Of a stretch of 64,000 nucleotides of DNA, positions 36,458 to 45,311 are shown in pieces. The notes under the pieces were generated by a model. That model searched no databases and was not told where the DNA came from. It was given only the letters and a program-made list of their open reading frames with translations. This DNA is from Aestuariibaculum sediminum (lineage in GTDB: Bacteria > Bacteroidota > Bacteroidia > Flavobacteriales > Flavobacteriaceae). The stretch is taken from contig NZ_JACVXB010000001.1 in the NCBI RefSeq assembly GCF_014596945.1, positions 368,214 through 432,213 on the forward strand, read 5' to 3'. Both the position numbers and the translations under genes were made by a program. Numbering within the stretch: the stretch's first letter is position 1; every line of letters begins with the position of its first letter.

Positions 36458-37279
36458 CTATTTTGATAACTCTGCTACTAATTTATATACCGCATCCCCA
36501 TGTTCTGGAGTGAAATATTTTCCCATTTTCTTTCCGCGCGCTACACGATCGCTTTCATTAGGCCATTTTTTCTCAGCTAAATCAGAAAAGCTATCGAACA
36601 TTTTATCCAAATCGGCCAACGACTCTAGAAAATAGCCTTCTACTATTTCGGTAGAATCACTTCCCCAGGCATGTCTATTAGGATAATATCCTTTAATTAA
36701 TTTATTATCTTTTATAAACACCTCAAAGTTTTCATCCATTAAAGACTTTAGCTCAGCCTCATCATATTCGGATGGAAAAGCCCAGTGCGTGGTACGTAAA
36801 TAAAGAATTAAATCGTCGTCATTACCTTCTGGAACAATTTTAGCGTTAGGCAACGTATAATAAATTTCATCAGAATGCATAGGCGAATAATAAGCACGCT
36901 GCTTTTTCATAAAAGCTTTTCTTTCTGCCTCGTCGGGCCATGCAGCCTCAGCTAATTCCTCGTCTTTATCCGCGGCTTTAGCTATATCCTCCCAAGTTTT
37001 ATATACACTCACAAAAAGTATATCACTATTACTCGGTGTCATTTGATGTAAATAAACAGAGAACCCCATTCGGTGCTCATTCTTTTTAGTAACTTTTTCC
37101 AGATATTCCTTTTCTACAGATTTCCAGGTATCCATATCGAAGTCTTCATAATTCATATTCCAATGTGCTTTTGTAACAGATATGTACATTGGCCTTTCGC
37201 CTTGTGCTAAGAGGTTAGTCGCATATAACGTGAATAGCAAAGTTAGCATTGCTGCAAATAATTGATTGGTTGTTTTCAT
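36458..37279 (-). CDS. Secreted protein with internal duplication
   Basis: 273 residues with signal peptide (LLFTLYATNLLAQG). Two halves of about 120 residues resemble each other: VYKTWEDIAKAADKDEELAE...AAWPDEAERKAF...YYSPMHSDEIYY in the first and YFLESLADLDKMFDSFSDLAE...KWPNESDRVARG...YFTPEHGDAVY in the second. The alternation of strands and helices suggests two ferredoxin-like (dimeric alpha-beta barrel) units forming an internal dimer. No catalytic motif is recognised. The 37280-37558 gap beyond shows nothing. Confidence 0.75.
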   Translation of the reverse strand: MKTTNQLFAAMLTLLFTLYATNLLAQGERPMYISVTKAHWNMNYEDFDMDTWKSVEKEYLEKVTKKNEHRMGFSVYLHQMTPSNSDILFVSVYKTWEDIAKAADKDEELAEAAWPDEAERKAFMKKQRAYYSPMHSDEIYYTLPNAKIVPEGNDDDLILYLRTTHWAFPSEYDEAELKSLMDENFEVFIKDNKLIKGYYPNRHAWGSDSTEIVEGYFLESLADLDKMFDSFSDLAEKKWPNESDRVARGKKMGKYFTPEHGDAVYKLVAELSK

Positions 37280-37558
37280 AATTGAAATTAATTAAGGTTA
37301 GTATAATTAGTTAAACTTTAATACTATTTTATTAATTGGGGCAATTGAAAACTTGGGGAGCAAAAAATTCGGGGAGGCCTTTTCTCTAAAATATCTACGA
37401 GACATGAATTAAAATACATAACCTATTTCAAGGTAAACCTCAAAACATGTTAACTCCAGATTATATATTAAAATTTTTCTTTGCTAAAATTATTTCTTGA
37501 ATGGGAGAGGAAATAACTACACTAATTTACGAAATTTAATTTACTAACAATCAATTAT

Positions 37559-37921
37559 TTAATTTAATTGGTCTCTTAATTTTTTGGGCATAGATTTTAC
37601 CACCATATCGTAGGAGTGATCGATTAAGGCTATTATAAGCGTTTTTGAAATTTCGGAGTTATGCAATTCTACTGTATTCCAATGTTTTTTATTCATGTGA
37701 TAGCCTCCCGTAATACTATTATATTTTTCTCTTAGTTCTACCGCATAATTGGGGTCACATTTCAAATTAATGGCTTTATTACCTGCTTCCCATTTTTTTA
37801 AGGATACCAAAGCGTACATTTTTCCTATTACCTTAAACACCAAAGTATCAGCATCAAAAGGAAATTCCTCGGTTGTCCCCTTTTTAGATAAGCAATACGC
37901 TCTAAGGTCTTCTATATTCAT
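37559..37921 (-). CDS. MmcQ/YjbR family protein
   Basis: 120 residues: LRAYCLSKKGTTEEFPFDADTLVFKVIGKMYALVSL and SITGGYHMNKKHWNTVELH are hallmarks of the MmcQ/YjbR CyaY-like-fold family, of unknown DNA- or phosphopeptide-binding function. Its ATG overlaps the stop of the DUF4230 gene (ATGA), so the two are translationally coupled. Confidence 0.92.
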   Translation of the reverse strand: MNIEDLRAYCLSKKGTTEEFPFDADTLVFKVIGKMYALVSLKKWEAGNKAINLKCDPNYAVELREKYNSITGGYHMNKKHWNTVELHNSEISKTLIIALIDHSYDMVVKSMPKKLRDQLN

Positions 37922-38529
37922 TCTAACACTTTCGATTTAAGAGGCTCTTCAATTTTTAAAGCTTCATAATTTAAGGTCCAACCAATAGTTTGCACGATAT
38001 TTTCTATTAATGATATGGCTTCGAGAGCTTCTTTTTGAGCTACACTAAACAAGCCACTTTCCGGAATTTTATCCATAATGTGCTTTTTGGCATCGTTATG
38101 AAGTTCGGTTAAATCGGCCGCAGCAAACTTATTAAACATGCCATCCTTTTTATCGTAATAATTTAAATTGGTTTCTATGCTTAACACTTCAGGCTGTGGA
38201 AACTTATGTATGATAATCGTTTTATGTTTTGTATCTGCCTCTAGTTTTACTTTCGAAAAATCGAACCCCACGTGTGCTTTAGCATTTACAATTACTAATG
38301 CCTTTTTGGTACTCGAAATTAACTTAAGAAAACGCTCCTTAACATCTTCATAATGATAAATTTCGGCAAAATCCCCTTCAACAGTAATAAATTTATAAAC
38401 TTTCTTAATCTTATCGAGTAAAATAACCGATTGTGCATTAACGCGTTTTTTTTGAGCTTTAATTTTTAAAAACGTACTTACAGCAAGCGTTATTAAACCT
38501 CCTAATATTAAGCCAAACAAAATATCCAT
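37918..38529 (-). CDS. DUF4230 protein
   Basis: 203 residues with one N-terminal membrane helix (FGLILGGLITLAVSTFLKI) and a DUF4230 domain (FITVEGDFAEIYHYED, ALVIVNAKAHVGFDFSKVKLEAD, PQPEVLSIETNLNYYDKKDGMFN). Function unknown, probably a membrane-anchored periplasmic or cytoplasmic domain. It is the middle gene of a tightly packed leftward run: its ATG shares one base with the upstream stop and its end overlaps the MmcQ gene. Confidence 0.9.
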   Translation of the reverse strand: MDILFGLILGGLITLAVSTFLKIKAQKKRVNAQSVILLDKIKKVYKFITVEGDFAEIYHYEDVKERFLKLISSTKKALVIVNAKAHVGFDFSKVKLEADTKHKTIIIHKFPQPEVLSIETNLNYYDKKDGMFNKFAAADLTELHNDAKKHIMDKIPESGLFSVAQKEALEAISLIENIVQTIGWTLNYEALKIEEPLKSKVLE

Positions 38530-39278
38530 TACTCAATAATTTTATATAAAACAGGTTTACTTGGTACGGCATCATTTTCAAACGATGCTATTTGTAAATT
38601 TAACATATACTCGCCATCTTTCACAGCATTGGGCACATAAATTAATTCGGTTATTGTGGCATCTAATCTTAATTCGCCTTTGGTATCCCAAAATGCATGG
38701 TGCGCCAGCAATTCACCATTATCGCGTTCTTTATCAACACTGGGCATATCAACCAGTAAATGTTTTATACCTTTTTCTTTTAAATATATAGCCGCTTCTT
38801 CCTGTAAGTACGTAGGATTTGTATTGGAATATTGTCTTGATTTTTTTTCTTTGGTATTTGGCAAAGTTCTTATAATTACCGCATCGCGTTTTTTGTTTCC
38901 CAAAGCAAATTGAATTTGCTTTTTAGAAATCATAAAATCGTCGCCTTTTTTTTCGGGAGCTACCGTAATTAACTCTGCTAAAAAGAAAAATTCCTTTAAA
39001 TGTTTATTTATAGAATATACTGTTTCGGTAATATGCCCAGCGCATTCGGTATGTGTACCATGTGCGTGCGGATTAAACCACACATTATTAAAATTAACAG
39101 CAGCGCCTTCTGATACTAATCCTACCCATTTATCGTCCATGACAACAGGTTCTATCTTCGGAGGATCGACATACCATGCACTTACTGTAGGATGCTCCTT
39201 TATTGGAATCGATATATCTTGTGGTTTGGCTAAATCGATTTGAAGTTTTCTTGAGTTGTATTGAATGGTTGCAATCAT
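38529..39278 (-). CDS. Cyclase-family (kynurenine formamidase-like) hydrolase
   Basis: 249 residues. The metal-binding motif HAHGTHTECAGHI (HxGTHxD type with Glu for the final Asp), LLVDMPSVDKERDNGELLAHHAFW and AVIIRTLPN belong to the cyclase family that includes bacterial kynurenine formamidase. The substrate is uncertain. It starts one base after the hemW stop and ends sharing a base with the DUF4230 start, so hemW-cyclase-DUF4230-MmcQ form one operon. Confidence 0.88.
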   Translation of the reverse strand: MIATIQYNSRKLQIDLAKPQDISIPIKEHPTVSAWYVDPPKIEPVVMDDKWVGLVSEGAAVNFNNVWFNPHAHGTHTECAGHITETVYSINKHLKEFFFLAELITVAPEKKGDDFMISKKQIQFALGNKKRDAVIIRTLPNTKEKKSRQYSNTNPTYLQEEAAIYLKEKGIKHLLVDMPSVDKERDNGELLAHHAFWDTKGELRLDATITELIYVPNAVKDGEYMLNLQIASFENDAVPSKPVLYKIIE

Positions 39279-39279
39279 A

Positions 39280-40425
39280 TTAATCTATTTTGAATAAATC
39301 TGAAGCAATACCGTCGCTTAAAAATTTTCCTTTTTTAGTAACTTTTAATACGTCGTTTTCAATAAAAAGTAAGTCTTGTTTTCTGTGTTTTTCAGACTGC
39401 TGTAAGACATACCGTTTAAAGGACGTCCCGAAGGAATTTTCAATTTTCTCCAGTGATACTCCCCAAATAGTTCGTAACCCCGTCAAAATATATTCATTGT
39501 AACGATCGGTATTAGTTAGGGTTTCAATTTCTAAAGGCAAAATTCCGTTCTTAATAGCCTTTATGTACTTTATATTATTTTTAACGTTCCAACTACGTTC
39601 CTTACCATTAAAAGAGTGTGCCGAAGGCCCTATCCCTAAATAAGGTTTTCCTAGCCAATAAGCGGTATTATTTTTACTGAAAAAATTCGGCTTACCAAAA
39701 TTTGATAATTCATAATGTACGAAGCCGGCTGCTTCCAATTTTTCTATTAATATATGAAATTGTTCTTGAGCAACCGAATCATTCGGCGCCTCAATTTCTC
39801 CTTTTTTTATAAATGCCTGTAACGCAGTTCTTGGCTCAACGGTTAAAGCATAACTTGAAATATGCGGAATGTTAAAAGATAGCGCTGTCTCAATATTTTG
39901 TATCCAACGTTCATGCGACAAACCAGGAATACCATAAATTAAATCGAGAGAAATATTGTCGAAATATTGCGTAGCCAAATCCAAACAAGCTTTAGCTTCT
40001 AGGGCATTATGTGCTCTGTTCATCAGCTTTAAATCATTTTGAAAAAACGATTGTATTCCTATAGAAAGCCGATTAATTCCTAGCGACTTATACCCTTTAT
40101 ATATTGCATTTACATCGTCACCTTTTAAGGTTAAATCATCTGGATTTGCCTCAAGTGTGATTTCTGGGTTAGAAACCACGTTAAAACCCTTATTAACTGC
40201 ACTTAATATTAAGTCAAGTTCATTTTGATTTAACAGCGAAGGGGTTCCGCCTCCAAAATAAATCGTTTCAACATCTTGGTCTTTTAACTCCTCTTGTCTT
40301 AATCTTAACTCCTCGATAATAGCCAAAACCATTTCGGACTTCTTTTTTACTGAAGTGGAAAAATGAAAATCGCAATAATGACAAGCTTGCTTACAAAACG
40401 GTATGTGAATATAGATTCCTGCGAT
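39280..40425 (-). CDS. hemW: HemW, radical SAM haem chaperone, with non-ATG start
   Basis: About 381 residues, the usual length. The radical SAM motif CKQACHYC (CxxxCxxC) lies upstream of the first ATG (40332), so translation must begin earlier. The frame reads I-A-G-I-Y-I-H-I-P-F-C from 40425 with no ATG, GTG or TTG before a TAA at 40438-40440; close relatives start MAGIYIHIPFC, so ATC at 40423-40425 occupies the place of the start codon. Other family blocks: TIYFGGGTPSLL, EANPDDL, SIGIQSF, SLDLIYGIPG. HemW inserts haem into respiratory proteins. The odd start needs sequence verification. Confidence 0.85.
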   Translation of the reverse strand: MAGIYIHIPFCKQACHYCDFHFSTSVKKKSEMVLAIIEELRLRQEELKDQDVETIYFGGGTPSLLNQNELDLILSAVNKGFNVVSNPEITLEANPDDLTLKGDDVNAIYKGYKSLGINRLSIGIQSFFQNDLKLMNRAHNALEAKACLDLATQYFDNISLDLIYGIPGLSHERWIQNIETALSFNIPHISSYALTVEPRTALQAFIKKGEIEAPNDSVAQEQFHILIEKLEAAGFVHYELSNFGKPNFFSKNNTAYWLGKPYLGIGPSAHSFNGKERSWNVKNNIKYIKAIKNGILPLEIETLTNTDRYNEYILTGLRTIWGVSLEKIENSFGTSFKRYVLQQSEKHRKQDLLFIENDVLKVTKKGKFLSDGIASDLFKID

Positions 40426-40464
40426 GACGTTTAAATTTTAAAACAATAAGTAATACTTGGAAAC

Positions 40465-41019
40465 CTATTTTTTAACTCGGTTTTCATTTTGTTTAACAAA
40501 GCTAGCCCAACCTGAATAGCTTTTACCAATCTCAACACGGCCCTCGTTATAAAAATGACAAACAGCCGCAGCTAAACCATCGGTGGCATCTAAATTTTTA
40601 GGTAAGACCTTCAAACCTAACAAACTTTGTAGCATTTTAGCGACCTGCTCCTTACTGGCATTTCCATTGCCTGTTATGGCCATTTTTATTTTCTTTGGAG
40701 AATATTCAGTAATAGGTACTTCTCTACTCAAACCTGCGGCCATTGCAACCCCTTGGGCACGTCCTAATTTCAACATACTTTGAACATTTTTCCCAAAGAA
40801 GGGCGCTTCTATAGCAATTTCATCAGGATGATGCGTATCGATAAGCTCAACAGTGCGCTCAAAAATAAGTTTTAACTTTAAATAATGGTCGTCGTATTTT
40901 TTTAAATCCAGTTCATTCAACTGAAGAAAAGACATTGTTTTACCTACCACTTTTATAAGACCAAACCCCATAACTGTTGTTCCAGGGTCTATACCTAATA
41001 TAATTTTTTCTTTAGCCAT
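40465..41019 (-). CDS. ruvC: Holliday junction resolvase RuvC
   Basis: 184 residues from the ATG at 41019 (MAKEKIILGIDPGTT). The catalytic acidic residues are in GIDPGT, IAIEAPF and DATDGLAAAVCH. RuvC cleaves four-way junctions bound by RuvAB. It follows the outer-membrane protein gene by one base, and hemW follows it after about 40 bases. Confidence 0.96.
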   Translation of the reverse strand: MAKEKIILGIDPGTTVMGFGLIKVVGKTMSFLQLNELDLKKYDDHYLKLKLIFERTVELIDTHHPDEIAIEAPFFGKNVQSMLKLGRAQGVAMAAGLSREVPITEYSPKKIKMAITGNGNASKEQVAKMLQSLLGLKVLPKNLDATDGLAAAVCHFYNEGRVEIGKSYSGWASFVKQNENRVKK

Positions 41020-41020
41020 A

Positions 41021-41656
41021 TTAATTACAGTAGTAGCAACCACTTAAAGATAACGATAACCCTACAGTAATGGTTAACATATTACCATTAAATGAACCGT
41101 AGCCATCAAATATGGGATTAAAATCTTTTGCAAAACTATGCACATAAGACGTATCGACATACATAGAGGTATTATCCGATAACCCGAAGTGCACTTCTAA
41201 GCCTGCCATACCGTTAAAGTATGAGGTTTTATTATCTCCGTAATTATTTAATGGTTTAATTATAGAATACCCCGGACCTGCATGTAAAAACATTCCAGTT
41301 CTATTTGAAATATAAAGGATGTTCGACAGATTATAAACCCCTTGCAGGTTAATTCTCGAATAATTTACTTTGAAATCCTGAGCATCGTCATCATTTGAAA
41401 TTCTATTAAAACCATAATCTAGTTTTGCCCCCAAAGTGTTGTTAAACATATATTGAACGCCAAGGTTAACTGTTGGCAAATTCAAACTTTTACCTTCGAA
41501 TCCAGTTACAAAACCATCGGAAGAAGGCAAATTAACCCCTAAACCAAACTGGGCAGTGATGGTGCCTTTTTCACCTTGTGCATTTACAGAAAATATACCG
41601 AAAGCAACTAATGCAAAACACAGAAAAAGCTTCTTATAGTTTAAAATAAAAAACAT
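41021..41656 (-). CDS. Outer-membrane beta-barrel protein
   Basis: 211 residues from the ATG at 41656, chosen because it opens a signal peptide (LFLCFALVAFGIFSVNAQG) and avoids overlapping the divergent gene at 41685. The mature part has alternating amphipathic strands (TITAQFGLGVNLP, VNLGVQYMFNNTLGAKLDYGF, AGLEVHFGLSDNTSMYVDTSY), a small eight-strand OmpA/OmpW-like barrel. No peptidoglycan-binding domain. The sequence ends oddly with GCYYCN. Confidence 0.8.
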   Translation of the reverse strand: MFFILNYKKLFLCFALVAFGIFSVNAQGEKGTITAQFGLGVNLPSSDGFVTGFEGKSLNLPTVNLGVQYMFNNTLGAKLDYGFNRISNDDDAQDFKVNYSRINLQGVYNLSNILYISNRTGMFLHAGPGYSIIKPLNNYGDNKTSYFNGMAGLEVHFGLSDNTSMYVDTSYVHSFAKDFNPIFDGYGSFNGNMLTITVGLSLSLSGCYYCN

Positions 41657-41684
41657 ATTAATTAATTGATTTAATTTGTACTCT

Positions 41685-42644
41685 ATGAACAAACCATCAC
41701 ACAAAACTAATCAAATCTTTTTTGTGCTTATTAAAATAGGTATTGTTCTTGCTTCCTTATTTTATATTTATCTCCAACTGAATGAAAATGAGCCCATGCA
41801 AGCTCATATTTTTTCTAACATATTACGTCCCCATATACCGATTAACTATAAAGCTATATTGTTTGTATTAGCCTTGAGTTTATTAAATTGGTTTTTCGAT
41901 ATTTTAAAATGGAAAACACTTATAAACCCTATAAAAAAAATTGGTGTATTTGAGTCTTGCAGGCAAACCTTGGGAGCTTTAACTTTGTCACTACTTACCC
42001 CGAACCGAATTGGGGAGTACGCTGCTAAAGCTTTATTCTACCCCAATCAAACCCGAAAAAAAATTATAATTATTAACGGCTTACACAATTTTTTACAACT
42101 TTCTATTACCATACTCTTTGGATCCATTGGGCTTATAATATTTACAAAAACGTATCATATTCACTTAAATTATACTAAAGCACTTATTATTACAGGTTGC
42201 ACGATTACAGCTACGGGATTTTTTTTGTGGATTGTCAAAAAAACAAAATTCAGGGGAGTAACAAAATTATTAGCTTTCATTCATTCATACCCTAAAACTA
42301 TAATTGCGTCGGGGTTCGTTTATTCACTATTGCGGTATATCATTTTTTCATTTCAATTTTATTACTTACTAACTGTTTTTCCAATAGACGTAAACTACTT
42401 AGATATTGCACCAGCCATTTTTAGCATGTATTTATTAGCATCAGTTGTTCCATCTATTGCTATTTTTGACTTCGTTATTAAAGGTAGTCTTGGCGTTTTC
42501 TTATTTTCATTTTTAAAAATACCTCCAGTTTTTATACTTAGTACAACCTCGCTTATGTTTATTTTAAATTTTGCCCTACCAAGTCTTGTTGGCAGCTTTT
42601 TTGTACTAACTTTCAAAGTTCCTAAAAAAGTTCTTTCCACATGA
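41685..42644 (+). CDS. Integral membrane protein, LPG-synthase/flippase-like family
   Basis: 319 residues with about eight membrane helices; start ATG at 41685 was preferred to TTG at 41676. Blocks such as LGALTLSLLTPNRIGEYAAKALFY fit the lysylphosphatidylglycerol synthase transmembrane family (UPF0104). It overlaps the glycosyltransferase gene by four bases (ATGA). Such pairs often act in lipid or polyprenyl-linked glycan handling. Confidence 0.8.
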   Translation: MNKPSHKTNQIFFVLIKIGIVLASLFYIYLQLNENEPMQAHIFSNILRPHIPINYKAILFVLALSLLNWFFDILKWKTLINPIKKIGVFESCRQTLGALTLSLLTPNRIGEYAAKALFYPNQTRKKIIIINGLHNFLQLSITILFGSIGLIIFTKTYHIHLNYTKALIITGCTITATGFFLWIVKKTKFRGVTKLLAFIHSYPKTIIASGFVYSLLRYIIFSFQFYYLLTVFPIDVNYLDIAPAIFSMYLLASVVPSIAIFDFVIKGSLGVFLFSFLKIPPVFILSTTSLMFILNFALPSLVGSFFVLTFKVPKKVLST

Positions 42645-43765
42645 CATTATTTAGTTTTATAACCATTTTAATTTACTTAATTCTTATTGGAAGTTTTGCC
42701 TACGGCTTTAAAAAAGTTCCTGTTTTTACTTTTGAAAATAAAAGCCCAGAAACTAAATTTTCAGTCATAATACCTTTTAGGAATGAAGCCCTAAACTTAC
42801 CCGCGTTATTAAATTCTGTTACTGAATTAAAGTACCCTAATGACGCTTTTGAAATTATTTTAATTGACGATGAATCTGAAGACAACTCCATTGAAATCAT
42901 AGAAAATTTCAGAAAAAACACAGCTCTAAACATCAAACTTTTTAAATCGGAACGACAAAGCGGTTCTCCAAAAAAAGATGCCATTACTCTGGCTATGTCT
43001 CATGCCGCTTATGAGTGGATTATTACTACCGATGCCGACTGCATTTTACCTGAACACTGGCTTAATACTTTTGACGCTTTTATTTTGAAAACAAACTCAG
43101 AATGTGTTGTAGGCCCGGTAAATTATATAGCACAAAATAATTTTTTAAACACATTTCAACGTTTAGATTTTTTAAGTTTACAAGGCGTTACAATCGGAGC
43201 CTTTGGCATAAAATCTCCCCTTTTATGCAACGGGGCTAATTTAGCATACAAAAAAACACTTTTTAACAGGTTAGATGGTTTTAACGGAAATTTGGATACA
43301 GCCAGTGGCGATGATATTTTCTTTTTAGAAAAAGCTTTAAAACACGATGCTAAAAAAGTAAACTACCTAAAAAATGAAGATGCCATAGTACTTACAAATA
43401 CCCAATATTCTTGGCAAAATTTAATAAATCAACGTATCCGATGGGCTGCTAAAACCTCTGCTTATAAAAACGGTTTTTCTAAATTTACAGGTTTTGTTGT
43501 TATCGTAACCAATATGCTTTTACTGGTGTCTTTATTATTTGCTTTAACAGGAATTACAAGCTCCAAAACCTTAACCTATTTACTACTCATAAAGTTCAGT
43601 ATCGACCTGTACTTAATTAATCTGACGGCTGAATTTTTTAAGGATAAATCTGTGATGAAATTTTATGTATTCGGTTTTTTAGTTTATCCGTTTTTTTGTG
43701 TTTATGTAGGCATAGCATCCATATTTACATCCTATAATTGGAAGGGTAGACGTTTTAAAAAATAA
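42641..43765 (+). CDS. Family 2 glycosyltransferase
   Basis: 374 residues. An N-terminal membrane helix, a GT-A domain (FSVIIPFRNEALNLPALLNSV, IILIDDESEDNS, ITTDADCILPEHWL with the DxD, TASGDDIFFLEKAL, INQRIRWAAKTSAYKNG with the QxxRW-like motif), and three C-terminal helices. The QRIRW motif suggests a processive enzyme. The substrate is unknown; it is co-translated with the flippase-like protein upstream. Confidence 0.92.
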   Translation: MTLFSFITILIYLILIGSFAYGFKKVPVFTFENKSPETKFSVIIPFRNEALNLPALLNSVTELKYPNDAFEIILIDDESEDNSIEIIENFRKNTALNIKLFKSERQSGSPKKDAITLAMSHAAYEWIITTDADCILPEHWLNTFDAFILKTNSECVVGPVNYIAQNNFLNTFQRLDFLSLQGVTIGAFGIKSPLLCNGANLAYKKTLFNRLDGFNGNLDTASGDDIFFLEKALKHDAKKVNYLKNEDAIVLTNTQYSWQNLINQRIRWAAKTSAYKNGFSKFTGFVVIVTNMLLLVSLLFALTGITSSKTLTYLLLIKFSIDLYLINLTAEFFKDKSVMKFYVFGFLVYPFFCVYVGIASIFTSYNWKGRRFKK

Positions 43766-43766
43766 A

Positions 43767-44243
43767 CTACTCGACGTTTATAATGATTGGAAAGTTAAAC
43801 GCTGTTTTTACCTGCTGCCCATGTTTACTTGCTGGATATATTTTTGGTAAAGCCACTAAACTTTTTGTTATTAATTGCTTTAAATCAGGAATTTCGGCAA
43901 GGGTTAAACTATCAATATTGGCGTCTACCAAAGTTAAATCACCTCGCTCAGACAATTTAAACGCTAAATTAATAGTATCGTTAACATCCTTAGTTACTAC
44001 AATCATTTCCCGTTGTAAATACTCGAGAATATGAGCAGTAAGAATTTCGGAAAAACAAACTTGTTTTTGATCGCGCTCCACCAACGAATCGCAAACCGAA
44101 AACGACGGATACTCATCGACATCATTCCAATTAAAGGTTTTTAATTCTTCATTTAAAATCGCTTCCGAAGATGTTTTTTTCACCTTAAAATTATCGCACG
44201 ATGTTACGAGAAAAAAAATTAAAAAAACTCGAATTAGCTTCAT
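43767..44243 (-). CDS. Lipoprotein with TonB-C-like domain
   Basis: 158 residues from the ATG at 44243, selected for its lipoprotein signal (VFLIFFLVTSCDN). The C-terminal 80 residues (INLAFKLSERGDLTLVDANID...VALPKIYPASKHGQQVKTAFNFPIIINVE) have the pattern of the TonB C-terminal domain, but the protein lacks a TonB membrane anchor and proline-rich spacer. It might be a periplasmic adaptor. Assignment is by pattern only. Confidence 0.65.
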   Translation of the reverse strand: MKLIRVFLIFFLVTSCDNFKVKKTSSEAILNEELKTFNWNDVDEYPSFSVCDSLVERDQKQVCFSEILTAHILEYLQREMIVVTKDVNDTINLAFKLSERGDLTLVDANIDSLTLAEIPDLKQLITKSLVALPKIYPASKHGQQVKTAFNFPIIINVE

Positions 44244-44364
44244 AGGGTTTAATGAAAACTGAAAAGTACAATTTTTTTGGTTTTTAAGCACTTAAAACCA
44301 AAAAAACCGAAGTTTTCACTTCTGTAAACAATCCTTTTTAATTGTTTTTAGTTGTTAAAAAACA

Positions 44365-44464
44365 TAAAAAAAGAAAGCCCTATGGGTCTCTCACCTCCAT
44401 AGGGCCTGTAAATTGCTATTATCAACAAAAAAATTGAGGGATTAATTAATTTTTGAAGTGTTGA
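44365..44464 (-). ncRNA. Predicted small RNA upstream of the TonB-C lipoprotein
   Basis: Leftward, TAAATTTG (44470-44477) is a consensus -7 element. About 60 bases later GCCCTATGG...CCATAGGGC (44377-44405) forms a perfect 9-bp stem with an 11-base loop followed by CTTTCTTTTTTT, a strong terminator. No plausible coding frame lies between. A hairpin TGCGG-GAAAA-CCGCA sits 22 bases upstream of the -7 element. The transcript would be about 100 nt. No good -33 TTG is seen. The rest of the 44244-44625 gap shows no gene. Confidence 0.45.
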
Positions 44465-44625
44465 TGCAACAAATTTAAGTATTACGTTTGAGATTAAACT
44501 GCGGGAAAACCGCAATTAACATTTATAATGTATTGTAAATAACTCTATTTGAACACCCTATATTGTTTCCCTGAATTTTTTTTTTGAAATTTTAACATAT
44601 GATAAGAAGAAACGATGTTAATTTC

Positions 44626-45300
44626 TTACACAAAACCACGTTTTCTAGCTTCCTCTATCAGGGTTTCATCCTGCCCATCCTGAACATCGAATATTTCTCG
44701 AAGCTGTTTTTTTCGCTTTTCGACGGCGCTTAATGAAATGTTTAAATGGGGTGCCAGATTTTTGGTTTTTATACCCTGAGATAGTAAATGTAAAATTTTT
44801 CGGTTTTTATCATCAATAACAATATCGCTAGAATCTATTTTCCTAATATAACTATTAACCGTACCGCTGTAAAATGGCGGGTTATGAAGTACCGCCTGAA
44901 ACGCGCTAGCGAGTTCACTAGACGTTAAATCACTTTTTATTAAAAACCCTTCCGGATTTATTGTTTTTATAATATTATGAATTCGATACGACTCATTGAA
45001 CATGGTTAAAATAATAATCTTAGCCTTTGGTAAAATATCACGGGCGTAAGCGGCTAAGTCTTCGCCACTTGTCATTTTACCATCAGAAGAGGGCGGCAAA
45101 CTAATATCTACAAATAATAAGTTGTACGGATTTTGCTGCAGAATAGCTTTATCCATGTACCGTACCGCTTCATCACAATTATTAGCAATATCGATAGATA
45201 ACTCCTGATGTTCCTTTTTTGTAAACTGAATTGTATTTTGATACCCTTCGATAATCATCGGGTGATCGTCAATCATAAGTATTTTAATCTTCTCGGTCAT
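44626..45300 (-). CDS. NarL/LuxR-type response regulator
   Basis: 224 residues. The receiver domain has the acidic pair in LMIDDHPM, the phospho-acceptor Asp in LLFVDISLPP and the Lys in LIKSDL. The C-terminal HTH reads LHLLSQGIKTKNLAPHLNISLSAVEKRKKQLREIF. It follows the sensor kinase gene by 11 bases and is its cognate regulator. Confidence 0.93.
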   Translation of the reverse strand: MTEKIKILMIDDHPMIIEGYQNTIQFTKKEHQELSIDIANNCDEAVRYMDKAILQQNPYNLLFVDISLPPSSDGKMTSGEDLAAYARDILPKAKIIILTMFNESYRIHNIIKTINPEGFLIKSDLTSSELASAFQAVLHNPPFYSGTVNSYIRKIDSSDIVIDDKNRKILHLLSQGIKTKNLAPHLNISLSAVEKRKKQLREIFDVQDGQDETLIEEARKRGFV

Positions 45301-45311
45301 TCATTTAAAAT

